From positions 26,399,001 through 26,463,000 of the forward strand of contig JARKIP010000017.1 of NCBI GenBank assembly GCA_029990175.1: a stretch of 64,000 nucleotides of DNA. Direction: 5' to 3'. This DNA comes from Petunia secreta. Taxonomy: Eukaryota > Streptophyta > Magnoliopsida > Solanales > Solanaceae. The position numbers and the translations under genes were made by a program. The notes under the pieces were generated by a model. The model worked only from the letters and a program-made list of their open reading frames with translations, was not told the DNA's origin and did not search any database. Shown one piece after another: positions 11,900 to 21,901 of the stretch (its first letter is position 1; every line of letters begins with the position of its first letter).

Positions 11900-12762
11900 T
11901 GTTGAGGTAAATGTTTTGAAGAATTACAAACGAGAAAGATCAAGTGTGGTTCTGGAGGAGAACCTGGTTCGTGTAGAGAAGAGCACGACTGATCGAAAAG
12001 ATTGAGGATTGTAAATCCTTGCAGAACTAGAAAAAGTGGCGCGTGTATGAGTATGCATCCTATTCAGCTAAAAGAGGTTGTGCCGTGGCTGTGTCTTCGA
12101 AGTACGAATAAGAGTTGGAACTAAACAGGAAAGAGTCACAGGAAATCTTGTCTTGCTATAATTAAAAGGTTTCCTTGTAAAACTGAACTAGGGTTGTGAA
12201 GCCCTTATAAAAGCCAGTAGTTGATGCAGCCGAAACTCAGTTATTCACAAACAGAGAGTTGAGAGCATACACAGGCGATCCAACAACTTTCAAAGTGACT
12301 TAACTGGAGAAGAAACCTGTCGAAGGCTATTTGTAAGTTATCTAAATTGATACTATCATTGTTTTACCTATATGCTTATGTTAGAAGCAATTGTATTAGG
12401 TGAACCTTTGTGAGATTACTTTGTAAAGCTCGATTTTAGCTTTGTTGAGTGATTAGGGTCTAGAGTGTAGCCCCTTGGTTACAGATTTTTGGAATCTAAA
12501 CTTGCTCTTTGTATTAGTGGATTGGTTCAAAAATCCCAGAGTGTGGGTCGTGATTTTTCTCTCTTGAGCAAGGAGTTTTCCACGTAAAAATACCGTGTCC
12601 TTGAGTTTTCTATTTGTGTGTGTTGTGGTGTTTGCAGAGGAAAACTGTTGAGTCAAGAACAAGGTTCTTGCCGGTAAGAATCTGGTTCTCGGAAAAAATT
12701 GGTAGACACTATTCAACCCATCCCCCTCCTTCTAGTGTCAATAGGAGGTGCTTAGATTATAA
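11900..12762 (+). repeat. 5' LTR of the Sirevirus-like element
   Basis: About 863 bp, repeated at 21521-21901 plus 24438-24977. The right end is set by the shared end GTGCTTAGATTATAA and the primer-binding site one base later. The final CA present in the 3' LTR is missing here. Confidence 0.85.
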
Positions 12763-12763
12763 A

Positions 12764-12775
12764 TGGTATCAGAGT
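12764..12775 (+). other. Primer-binding site (initiator tRNA-Met)
   Basis: TGGTATCAGAGT directly after the 5' LTR matches the 3' end of plant initiator tRNA-Met except for the last base; it would prime minus-strand cDNA synthesis. Confidence 0.8.
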
Positions 12776-12819
12776 AGGTCTTCTCGTGCTAGGTTAACAC
12801 CTTGAGGAGGATCAAAATC

Positions 12820-13820
12820 ATGAGTGCGGCACCTACTATCACTGAAGAACAGTCAGTTCTGAGGCCCCCAATAGTTCAATGGACAGTACTATGCTTGGTG
12901 GAAGAACAGAATGGAAAACTACATATGTGCTGAGGATTACCAACTCTGGCTTATAGTATCTGAAGGGAACTTAATTCCTACCAAAGTAGCTGGAGAAGGA
13001 GCTGCTGCTCGAGAAGAACTTAAGTCAAAAGTGGAGTTCAATGAGGCTGACTATAAGATGATTGAAAAGAATCACAAAGCCAAACGTTTGGTAATTTGTG
13101 GTCATGGTCCTGACGAGTTCAATAGAGTCTCATCTTATAAGACATCCAAGGAAATCTGGGATGTCCGAAAGTCGCGCATGAAGGAACCGCTGAAGTGAAG
13201 GACTCCAAAAGAAGAATGTTGAAAAGACAATTTGAGTTGTTCACTATGGGAGAGAAGGAATCAATCAAAGATATGATGACAAGGTTGACCATCATCACAA
13301 ATGAGATGTCTCTGGATATGGAGCTACCAGAAGTAGAGATGGAGGACAAGGTTCTGAATGTTCTGCCTGATGCTTGGGAACCCATAATGACTGCTATCAT
13401 TGAGTCCAAACCTCTCAGATCCATCAAACTTGATGAACTGGTTGGAAGTTTGAAAACACATGAGATGATAAAGGATTCAAAAAATAAACCAGTACCCAAG
13501 AAGGACAAGACTCTTACACTCGAAGCAACTGGGGAAGCTGAGGAATATGTGGATTTACAATTAGTTGAAGCTGCAATGGTCAGTGCTCTAAGAAAGAACA
13601 TTGTTGACAATCCAGATTACTCAGGATGTTTTAAGTATTTCAAGAAGGACCATGCAGTTGTGGATTGTCCAATGTGAGAAGTCGAGTGGATAAAGAATAG
13701 AGCTACAAAGGAGAAGGAGAAGGAATCATTAAAAGAGAATGACAAAGACAAGAAGAAAATCAGACAACCTTCAAACTTTAGAGCAGAAAGAAGAAAGAGG
13801 AAGGAAGCTTTTTTATGCTA
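12820..13820 (+). pseudogene. Copia gag, first copy
   Basis: The start ATG at 12820 leads into a frame broken near 12870. The gag body follows at 12911-13198 (NYICAEDYQLWLIVSEGN, TSKEIWDV) and 13195-13677. It is of the UBN2/DUF4219 gag type. A knuckle-like end, CFKYFKKDHAVVDC, lies near 13625-13670 and is missing the glycine and histidine order of a perfect CCHC. TGA at 13195 and TGA at 13675 interrupt the frame. A lysine-rich tail follows to about 13820. Confidence 0.75.
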
Positions 13821-13944
13821 CATGGGGACCTACAGACAGTGAATCTGACCAAGAAAAGGAATCTGATGATGAGTTCCCACTAGCGGTGATGGGATTATCA
13901 AGTTAAGACGAGGAGGATCCTTGGGAGTTCAGAGGAGGAAGAGA

Positions 13945-14276
13945 CCCATAAAAGCCACCGGTGTTTGATGGGACAAGCTACAAGTGGTGGAAGAAGCAAA
14001 TGAAAATATTTCTTTAAGTCGATGGATTATAGTCTCTGGTTGATCGTAAAAAGAGGACCTCATGTTCCTGTCAAGAGAGCAAAAAATAGAGTTCTGGTTC
14101 TAAAGCTGGTGGAAGAACTTGATCCTCAGGACTTAGATTGGTTGCAAGCAAATGCCAAAGCTGTGTTATACTTGAGAAAAGGGCTGAAAACCGATGTGCT
14201 AGAAAAGGTACTTGAATACAATTCTGCCAAAGAAATTTGGGAGAAGCTGAAAGAGATGTACACTGAAGATGACTAG
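13945..14276 (+). pseudogene. Second, diverged gag N-terminal domain
   Basis: 13950-14018 reads KPPVFDGTSYKWWKKQMKIF, the opening motif of copia gag, and 14022-14276 continues MDYSLWLIVKRG... to SAKEIWEKLKEMYTEDD. The equivalent motifs in the first gag are DYQLWLIVSEGN and TSKEIWDV, so this is a second copy of the same domain lying inside the gag region, between two acidic linkers. The copies differ strongly, so they are not a recent tandem slip. Stops at about 14016 and 14274 break it. Confidence 0.7.
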
Positions 14277-14329
14277 AGGAAGGACTCAGCCCTTATGGCA
14301 ACTGATGGAGAAGAAGCCACTCATTGAGC

Positions 14330-15068
14330 AGAGGTATGTCTTTCTGATCTAAAAGAAAAGTTGCACACATACTCTACTGAAAACTTAATTCTAATAACTG
14401 CCACTTTAATTGAGGGTTATGAAAAGGTAACAACTGAGAAAGATAAATTGACTGAAGACATAAGTGATCTTAGAACAAAACACAAGAGTCTTCAAGAACA
14501 AAATATTAAGCTGGAAGAAATCAATATTTTTTTGAAAGGACAGACTCTTGTGTCAAACTCGAAGATCTCAAAATTAGAATTAGAATTGAATCAGTTGAAG
14601 GAGAGTGTAAATGGTAAGCAAGTAATTAGTGAAGTTCAAAGCTTTCTTGAAAATGAGCTTAAAAGAACAAATGAGATCCTGTATCAGGAAACTGAGAAAT
14701 ACAGGATTCTAAAACAAAAGGTTGAAAAATCTGACTATGAGCATACCCGATTAACAAAATGGAACAAATCCTCTGAGGCAATGAATTGGGTTCTTGAAAA
14801 CTAGAACAAAGAAAAATAAGGGCTAGGATTCAAGAAACCACTGCCCCCATACAATCCTAAAAGCAAATATGTGGGTTTGTCTTGCAACATGTTGTATACC
14901 TTTTGTGGTGAAACTGGACATTACAGACAAAGGTGCATTAATGCAAGTAAGGCAAATACCAAAAATAAAAGGAGTGTTCTACCTGAATGGGCTAAGAAAG
15001 ATTTGATTTATCAATTTTCTCATAAGAAGGGACCCAAGCTTGTCTGGGTTCCTAAAGCTAACCCTTGA
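14330..15068 (+). pseudogene. Gag C-terminal coiled coil and zinc knuckle
   Basis: 14361-14804 encodes a long lysine/glutamate-rich segment with leucine heptads (KISKLELELNQLKESVN), a coiled coil found in Sirevirus gag C-termini. 14871-15068 holds a CCHC knuckle, CNMLYTFCGETGHYRQRC, in which C-x2-C is replaced by a variant spacing (FCGETGHYRQRC keeps the second half). Stops at about 14802 and 15066 separate the pieces from protease. Confidence 0.65.
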
Positions 15069-15099
15069 TTTGTTTTGCAGGCTAGAGTGAGAGTGAACA

Positions 15100-15592
15100 A
15101 CCCAAGCTGAATTCTCGACAGTGGTTGTTAAAGACATATGATAGGAGACAGAAGAAATTTTCTCTCACTCGCAGCATTTCATGGAGGCAGTGTAGCCTTC
15201 GAAGGAGGAAAAGTGGTCAGATTGTGGGAATTGGAAAAGTTGGGAGAACTCTAGATCATGCCATTGAAAATGTATACTGTGTTGATGGTCTCAAACACAA
15301 CTTTCTGAGTATCTCTCAACTGTGTGATAGAGGAAATGAAGTGAGTTTCTCCTCTATAGAGTGTATTGTGAAGAACCTACATAGTGGAAAAATTGTTATG
15401 GAAGGAAAAAGGATGAACAATGTATACAAAGCATCACTGAAATCACTGCCTGAAAACAACTTAATATGCCTGAATGTTCAAGAAAGTGATTCTCAACTGT
15501 GGCACAAAAGAATGGGACATGCTAGTCTGCCACAGCTCAACAAGCTGGTATCGAAGGAGCTGGTTCGTGGATTGCCAAATAAGAAATTTTGA
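15100..15592 (+). pseudogene. Copia protease and integrase zinc-binding remnant
   Basis: The aspartic protease motif ILDSGC is at about 15112-15130, flanked by TGA and TAA codons in the same frame. 15210-15330 reads GQIVGIGKVGRTLDHAIENV and LKHNFLSISQLCDRGNEVSF, the standard end of copia protease. 15490-15600 gives the integrase HHCC entry (LWHKRMGHASLPQLNKL). The frame is lost by a TGA near 15591. Confidence 0.8.
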
Positions 15593-15601
15593 AACATAAA
15601 T

Positions 15602-16363
15602 ATGTGTGATGCTTGTGTTAAGGGAAAACATGTGAGATCATCCTTTAAATCCAAAAAGGTGGTGAGCACATCAAAGCCACTGGAATTGATATATATAGAT
15701 CTTTGTGGATCCATGAGAGATAGGAGCAGAGAAGGAAAGAGGTTCGTGTTTGTAATTGTTGATGATTATTCAAGGTATACATGGACCCTGTTCTTGGCAT
15801 CCAAGGATGAAGCCTTTGATAGCTTCAAAGATTGGGCTGGAGTTGTGCAGAAAAGGTTGAGCCTGGAACTAGTCAGTATCAGATCTGACCATGGCACAGA
15901 GTTCGAAAACTTAAAATTCTCTGAGTATTGTGAAAACCATAGCATTGATCATAACTTTTCTGCACCAAGAACTCCACAGCAAAATGGTGTAGTTGAAAGG
16001 AAGAACAGGTCTCTGGAGGATATGGCAAGAACCATGCTTCTATCAAGTGGTCTTGCAAGGAACTTCTGGGCTGAAGCAATAAACACAACATGTTATTTGC
16101 TGAACAGGTGCTCCATAAGAGCTATTCTTGACAAGAGTCCATATCAACTTCTCAGAGGAAGGAAACCGAATATTGCACACCTGAGGCCCTTTGGGTGTAA
16201 ATGTTTCGTCTACAATAACGACAAGGAACCATTAGAGAAATTTGATGCAAGAATTGATGAAGCAATATTCCTTGGGTATTCTACTCAAAGCAAGGCATAC
16301 AAAGTGTTCAATAAAAGAACACAAACAGTAGAGGAAAGCATGCATGTGGTATTTGATGAATAA
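15602..16363 (+). pseudogene. Copia integrase core
   Basis: 254-codon open stretch. CDACVKGKHVRSSFKSKK completes the zinc-binding region. DLCGSMRDRS and VIVDDYSRYTWTLFL hold the first catalytic aspartate, IRSDHGTEFEN the second, and PQQNGVVERKNRSLEDMART the glutamate, so the DDE triad is present. The C-terminal region (HLRPFGCKCFVYN, FLGYS) is the GKGY-like copia domain. The stretch is intact but cut off from the frames before and after it. Confidence 0.85.
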
Positions 16364-16559
16364 GATAAGAAGATCGATGAAAAAAAAGTAGATGATCAGG
16401 ACATTGGTCTTGTTCGGAATGATGGTACAGCTGACTTTAAAAATCCAGAAGAAAAGAGGAATCATGTGAGGAAAGTGAAGATTCAGCTTCAAGAAAACAA
16501 CGAGTCAACATGTCAGGGGGAACAGCAGATGAAGCTGAAGATTTAGCTAATAAGGAAGA

Positions 16560-17640
16560 ACTCACTCAAGATGCTGCTGAAGGTTCTTCTCATCATATAC
16601 AACCCAGACCATGGAAACATCAAAGTTCCCATCCTCTGGAGAATGTGCTATCTGAACTGGATACTGGTTGACCAGATCTGCCTTGAAGAACTTCTGTGCA
16701 TTCTTTGCCTTCCTATCATCCATGAAACCAAAGAACGTAAAAGAAGCCTTGGAAGACCCAGATTGGGTGCTAGCCATGTAAGACGAACTACATCAGTTTG
16801 AAAGAAGCAAAGTTTGGCATCTGGTTCCTAAGCCAAAAGACAGGTCAATCATAGGAACAAAGTGGGTGTTCAGAAATAAATTAGATGAGCATGGTATAGT
16901 GACAAGAAACAAAGCTAGATTGGTAGTTCAAGGATACAGCCAAGAGGAAGGAATTTACTATGATGAGTCCTTTGCACCAGTAGCCAGGATGGAAGCCATA
17001 AGAATGAGGATTGCCTTTGCTATATATATAGAGTTTACACTATATCAGATGGATGTGAAGAGTGCCTTTTTGAATGGGTACCTTAATGAAGAAGTTTATG
17101 TAATGCAGCCACCAGGTTTGGTAAACAGTGAATTTCCTGATCACGTTTAAAAACTTGATAAGGCACTCTATGGTTTGAAGCAAGCCCCTAGAGCCTGGTA
17201 TGAAAGATTGTCAGGTTTCTTGCTGAATAATGGTTTCTCAAGAGGAAGGATCGACAACACATTGTTCTTGAAGAAGAAAGGAAAGGATCTATTGGTGGTT
17301 CAAGTATATGTTGATGACATCATTTTTAGTGCCACTCATGAGGAACTATGCAAGGGATTTGCTGAACTGATGGGTAGTGAATTCAAAATGAGCATGATGG
17401 GAGAACTCAATTTCTTCCTAGGATTGCAGATCAAGCAAACCCCTGAAGGAACTATGATTCATCAGCAGAATTATGTCAAGGAGCTCTTAAAGAAGTTCGA
17501 CGTGGAAGGAGCAAAAGATATGCCTACGCCTATTGCTCCAGGAACCAAGCTGGACATGGATGAACTAGGTCCTTCTACAAATGAGACAAAATATAGAGGT
17601 CATAGGTTCACTCCTCTATCTCACAGACAGTCGACTTGAT
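16560..17640 (+). pseudogene. Copia reverse transcriptase
   Basis: Fragments in shifting frames. WVFRNKLDEHGIVTRNKARL and VVQGYSQEEGIYYDESFAPV (16866-16990), MDVKSAFLNGYLNEEVYVMQ (17050), ALYGLKQAPRAWYERL (17162) and VQVYVDDIIFSAT (17300), whose YVDD active site is intact. A TAA at about 17148 and frame changes near 16780 and 17580 disable it. Confidence 0.85.
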
Positions 17641-18191
17641 ATTTTCTACAGTGTGGGACTGTGTGCTAGATTTCATTCCAAGCCTAAGGAATCACATTTG
17701 ACAGCTGTGAAGAGAATCTTGAGATATTTGAAGGGAACTCAAGATCTATGCCTATGGTACCCCAGGGGAGGTACTTTTGAACTAATTGTTTTGCTGATGC
17801 TGACTATGCAGGTCATCTGGTGGACAGGAAGCGCACTTCAGGGATGGCACACTATCTTGGTCCTTGCTTAGTTTCTTGGGCTACAAAGAAGCAGAACTCA
17901 GTAGCCTTGTCTACTGCAGAAGCTGAGTATGTAGCAGCTGCATCATGCTGCTCACAATTGCTATGGATCAAACAGAAATTAGAGGACTTTGGTATTAAAT
18001 GCAGAGATGTGCCCATCTTCTGTGACAACACAAGTACAGTGAACATTGCCAAGAACCCAGTCCAACATAAAAGAGCAAAGCACATTGATATTAGACGCCA
18101 TTTTCTTAGAGATAAAGTGGAAAAGGGTCTGATTACTATGAATTCTTGCAGGACTGAAGACCAAATTGCTGACATCTTTACCAAGGCCTGA
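17581..18191 (+). pseudogene. Copia RNase H
   Basis: 17581-17871 and 17820-18191 overlap in different frames, showing a frameshift near 17780-17830. Motifs are LLYLTDSRLDIFYSVGLCAR, ALSTAEAEYVAAASCCSQLL (catalytic glutamate region), IFCDNTSTVNIAKNP and KHIDIRRHFLRDKVEKG. The frame ends TGA after IADIFTKA, the usual end of copia pol. Confidence 0.85.
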
Positions 18192-18819
18192 ACAAAGTTC
18201 AATTTAAGAGGAACATGTTGGAGTTAGGGATGACCAATATACACGGATGACTCAGCATTTGTTCCCCAAGGATTAGTTAGTTAAGTGTTCATTAACTTGT
18301 TTGTAACTATAGTTGTTATTGTCCAGTCTAAATTATCTACTTCTTTAAGTATACTTGTTCATCTAAGTACCTAGGTTGGGCTAATGTGTTCCCATGAAAG
18401 AACCTACAGGGTACTTAGAAGGAACCAAGGCAAGCATGAGGAACCATGTCCAGGTACATCTACACAGCTATTTATGTTAAGTGTCATAACTGAAATTGAT
18501 TGTCAAATATACGTGTGTCAAGGAAACCTTTCCATATCTGTGTAACCGCCCCAAATTATAGGAATAATTTCTTTTGTGATTAGACTTCTACTAGACTCAA
18601 CCGGACCCCACATATTCAAAAAGCCTTAATTGGGTAAGTCTTTGTAACTGTCAAATCCTACACTTTTTCCGGTTTTCAAAAACTTCAAAAAGCTGCTTCT
18701 GTTTTCATCGCCATCATTACTGCCTATTCCCTAGAGAAACCCCAACTCCCCATTACTTCATCTCACAGTCGATAGGAAGTGAAAGAAACATACTTGCAAA
18801 ATTTCTCTCTACTATGTCC

Positions 18820-18841
18820 TCTCTCTCTCTCTCTCTCTCTA
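18820..18841. repeat. (CT)n microsatellite
   Basis: Eleven CT units just upstream of the env-like start codon. Confidence 0.9.
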
Positions 18842-18888
18842 AAATTCAATACAAGAAATCCTCTTTAAAAACCCTAACCAAAATCACC

Positions 18889-21057
18889 ATGTCACAAGCA
18901 CAATCTTCATCCGCCTCTCCTACTAAGACCTCAGAAACCCACACGTAAAAAGAATCTTCTCTTAAACCTCCTATTTCTACTCTTGCGGAGAGAATTGCCA
19001 AAGCAAGGTTAAAGTTTCACAAGAAGATGGGAAAGAAGGGTTCAAAGAAGGTTGTTGCGAAACCTTCATCTCCGAAGCCGGCAGTACCAGTCTCCGATGA
19101 AAAACCGGTCGAGGTAAAGCATAACTCAACCCTAACTGATTCTACTGTTTTAGACTCTATAAAAAACCCTGGAAAATTGAGTACTGAAACTTTGGTTAAA
19201 AGATTAGATGAAATTGTAGAAAAAGTAGAGCCTTTTGGTATGACTGATAGGGGAATGCTGGTGGGAGAACTTGCAGGTTATGCAGGAGGACTTTGTGCCT
19301 AAGATTAGTTTTCATGTTCCCTTAGTGACTGACAAAGTAGTGGAGGCTAATGTAGTTGAAAATTTGTTGGAAAGATTGAGAAAAAAGGATTCAGTTGAGT
19401 CTTAAAGGGGCCCAATCAACGAACCTAGTTCGGAGGCTGCTCCTGTTGAGAAAGTTCATGTGATGTCTGTGTTAGAAGGTCCAGTAGGTAGAGGACCCAG
19501 TTCTGCTGAAGTTACCAAGGAATTGAGTCAAGAACCTGGTTCTGGCTCAGTTCCTATAGTGGCTGAGGATGCAGAACTAGATTGGACTGACTGTGAGGGA
19601 GAAAAAGATGAGAAAATTCAGGATGAAGATGGTGAAAGTGAAAACTGAGGAAATTATTGAGGAAAAGAAAAAGAAGAGGGTGAAAAGCAAGTTTGGTAAA
19701 GAGGATGAGAAGCTGATGGGAGAGGAAGAAGAAGAGGAGGTTGTATTTGTGAGTGAAACAAAGTCAGAAACAGATAAGAGGAGAAGGTTACTGAAATGGG
19801 GAAAAACTGTTTCTAAAAGCAGGTTAGTGGATGAGAGTAATGAGAACTTTCAGGATGAGAATGAGAAGGATGATAAGCCTACTGCTCAGACAGCACCTAG
19901 TCTTGAGTGGTGAGAAACAGGAGAAGAATGTAGTTTAGCAAAAGGGAAAAAGTGATGAGGCAGGGAGTTATGTTGAGTCCAGTAATTCAGATACAGATAG
20001 TGAGACAAAAAGCAGGAAGAAGATGAAGGATACTGATGAGGAGGTTGACAGAGCAGCCTTCTTTGCAAGGCACCAAGTATTGGCTGGAAGCATCTTGAGT
20101 GACCTAAATGAGCACAATATGAAACCTCTGCTAAGGAAGGTGGAGGATCAAGGCTGGTTAAACCTCTTTGCTAAGGAGGACATGTTTCTGTACACTGAGG
20201 AGATTAAGGAGTTTTACTCAAACAGTAGAGTGGCTGCCAGAAGAGTGTTTTCAGTTGTCAGAGGAGTGGAAATAGAGTTTGGAAGGACAGAACGGGGAGT
20301 AATGCTTGAGGTTCCTGCTGAAGGTTATTGCATGTACATCAAGCTGAAGTGGCCAAAAAGGACTGATGGGGTAACACCTCTAAGTGTGGTGAAAAAATTC
20401 TCAGGATAAACCAAACTTAGAAAATAAAGAAAGGTTGAGAAGAAAGAAATGAAGCCTGCACATCAGTTACTTTTTGAGTTTGTTCATAGGTTCCTATTGC
20501 CTAGGGAGGAAAGGAACAGTGAGGCCTGTGCAGTTGACTTAACTTACATGGATCTGCTAGACAAAAGAATAAGGATCAATCTACCTGGTCTGATCATCAG
20601 ACACATAAAAAGGATTGCTGACACTGATCAAAAACCGCATTCTTTGGTGCATTCCTACATCCTGCAGCAGGTTCTTGAGCACTTTAGAGTACTTCTGGAA
20701 GCTGGAAAGAAGCCAACCATTCATCACATGTTTAGCCAAAATGTGCTGAAAAATTGTGATTTCTTCAAAGAGAAGAGAGCCTCCAAGAAACCAGTGCAGG
20801 TCAAGCAAGAGCAGCTTGAGGAAAGTGAGGACTTTGGACCAGATGAAGCAATTGCAGCTGTGAAGGAGTTGGAGCAGCATGTTCTGGAAGTGAATGCAGA
20901 AAATGCTAAATTGCAGAAGAAGCTGGAGTTGAAGGATCAAGAAATTGATCGCTTGAAGATCGAGTGCCACAAATATGAGGTCGAGCTTGTGATGGAAAGG
21001 ACCAAAAATACAAAGAATATTGAGGCAATTGTCAAGAACTTCAACTTGAAGACCTGA
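18889..21057 (+). pseudogene. Env-like ORF region of the Sirevirus-like element
   Basis: The start ATG at 18889 follows CT repeats, with TAA at 18946 in the same frame. The frame continues 19027-19302, 19460-19648, 19593-19913 (long acidic and basic runs), 20023-20409 and 20449-21057. The last part has KPAHQLLFEFVHRFLLPREE and DLLDKRIRINLPGLIIRHI, which I recognise as the domain often annotated 'envelope-like' or 'putative plant transposon protein' in plant retroelements. It ends in a leucine-zipper-like coiled coil (20840-21057). No clear signal peptide or transmembrane segment was seen. A role as an envelope is not established for these proteins. Confidence 0.6.
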
Positions 21058-21506
21058 GTCCTACCTATTTTCCTTCCTATCCTCGTCCAAAACCCTCCTT
21101 TATCTCCCCATGTGTCCTTCCTTGATTTGTGTTCGTAAGACAATCTTTTAATGTTGTGTACTCAATTGGGTTGTGTGGTTGTCACGCCGTAGATAACTGG
21201 TTTTAAATTTCTTTTGTTTGAATTGGGTCTGTTCCTAATATATCTGGTTCTATTTGGGCCCTTAGCCTTATTCCTGTTGTCTTATTCAGATGACATGATT
21301 GCCTTGTGCTCTAGACTGGATGGTACTAACTTGTTCTTGCAAGATTTTGAATCTTTTCGATAATTCTAAAAGGGGGAAGAAAGGAAATGTTGGGGTGTTT
21401 GTAACCTAACTCATCTGTTTTAAATTTTTCAAAATGAATTTTTGTTTTTGTGCTCTTGGTCATTTTGTCTATTCAGGTTCCTTGGCAACATTTGTTTGTC
21501 ATCATC

Positions 21507-21520
21507 AAAAAGGAGAAATT
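21507..21520 (+). other. Polypurine tract
   Basis: AAAAGGAGAAATTT directly before the 3' LTR start TGTTGAGATAAAT, in the position of the plus-strand primer. Confidence 0.7.
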
Positions 21521-21901
21521 TGTTGAGATAAATATTTTGAAAAATGACAAACGAGAAGGATCAAGTGTGGTTCTGGAGGAGAATCTGGTTCGTGTAGAGA
21601 AGGGCACGACTGATCGAAAAGATTGAGAATTGTAAATCCTTGCAGAACTAAAAAAAGTGGCGCGTATATGAGTATGCATCCTAGTCAGCTAAAAGAGGTT
21701 GTCTCGTGGCTGTGTCTTCGAAGTACGAATAAGAGTTGGAACTAAACAAGGAAAAAGTCACATGAAATCTTGTCTTGCTATAATTAATTACAAGGTTTCC
21801 TTGTGAAACTGAACTAGGGCTGTGAAGCCCTTATAAAAGCCAGTAGTTGATGCCGTCAAAACTCAGTTATTCACAAACAGAGAGTTAAGAGCATACATAG
21901 G

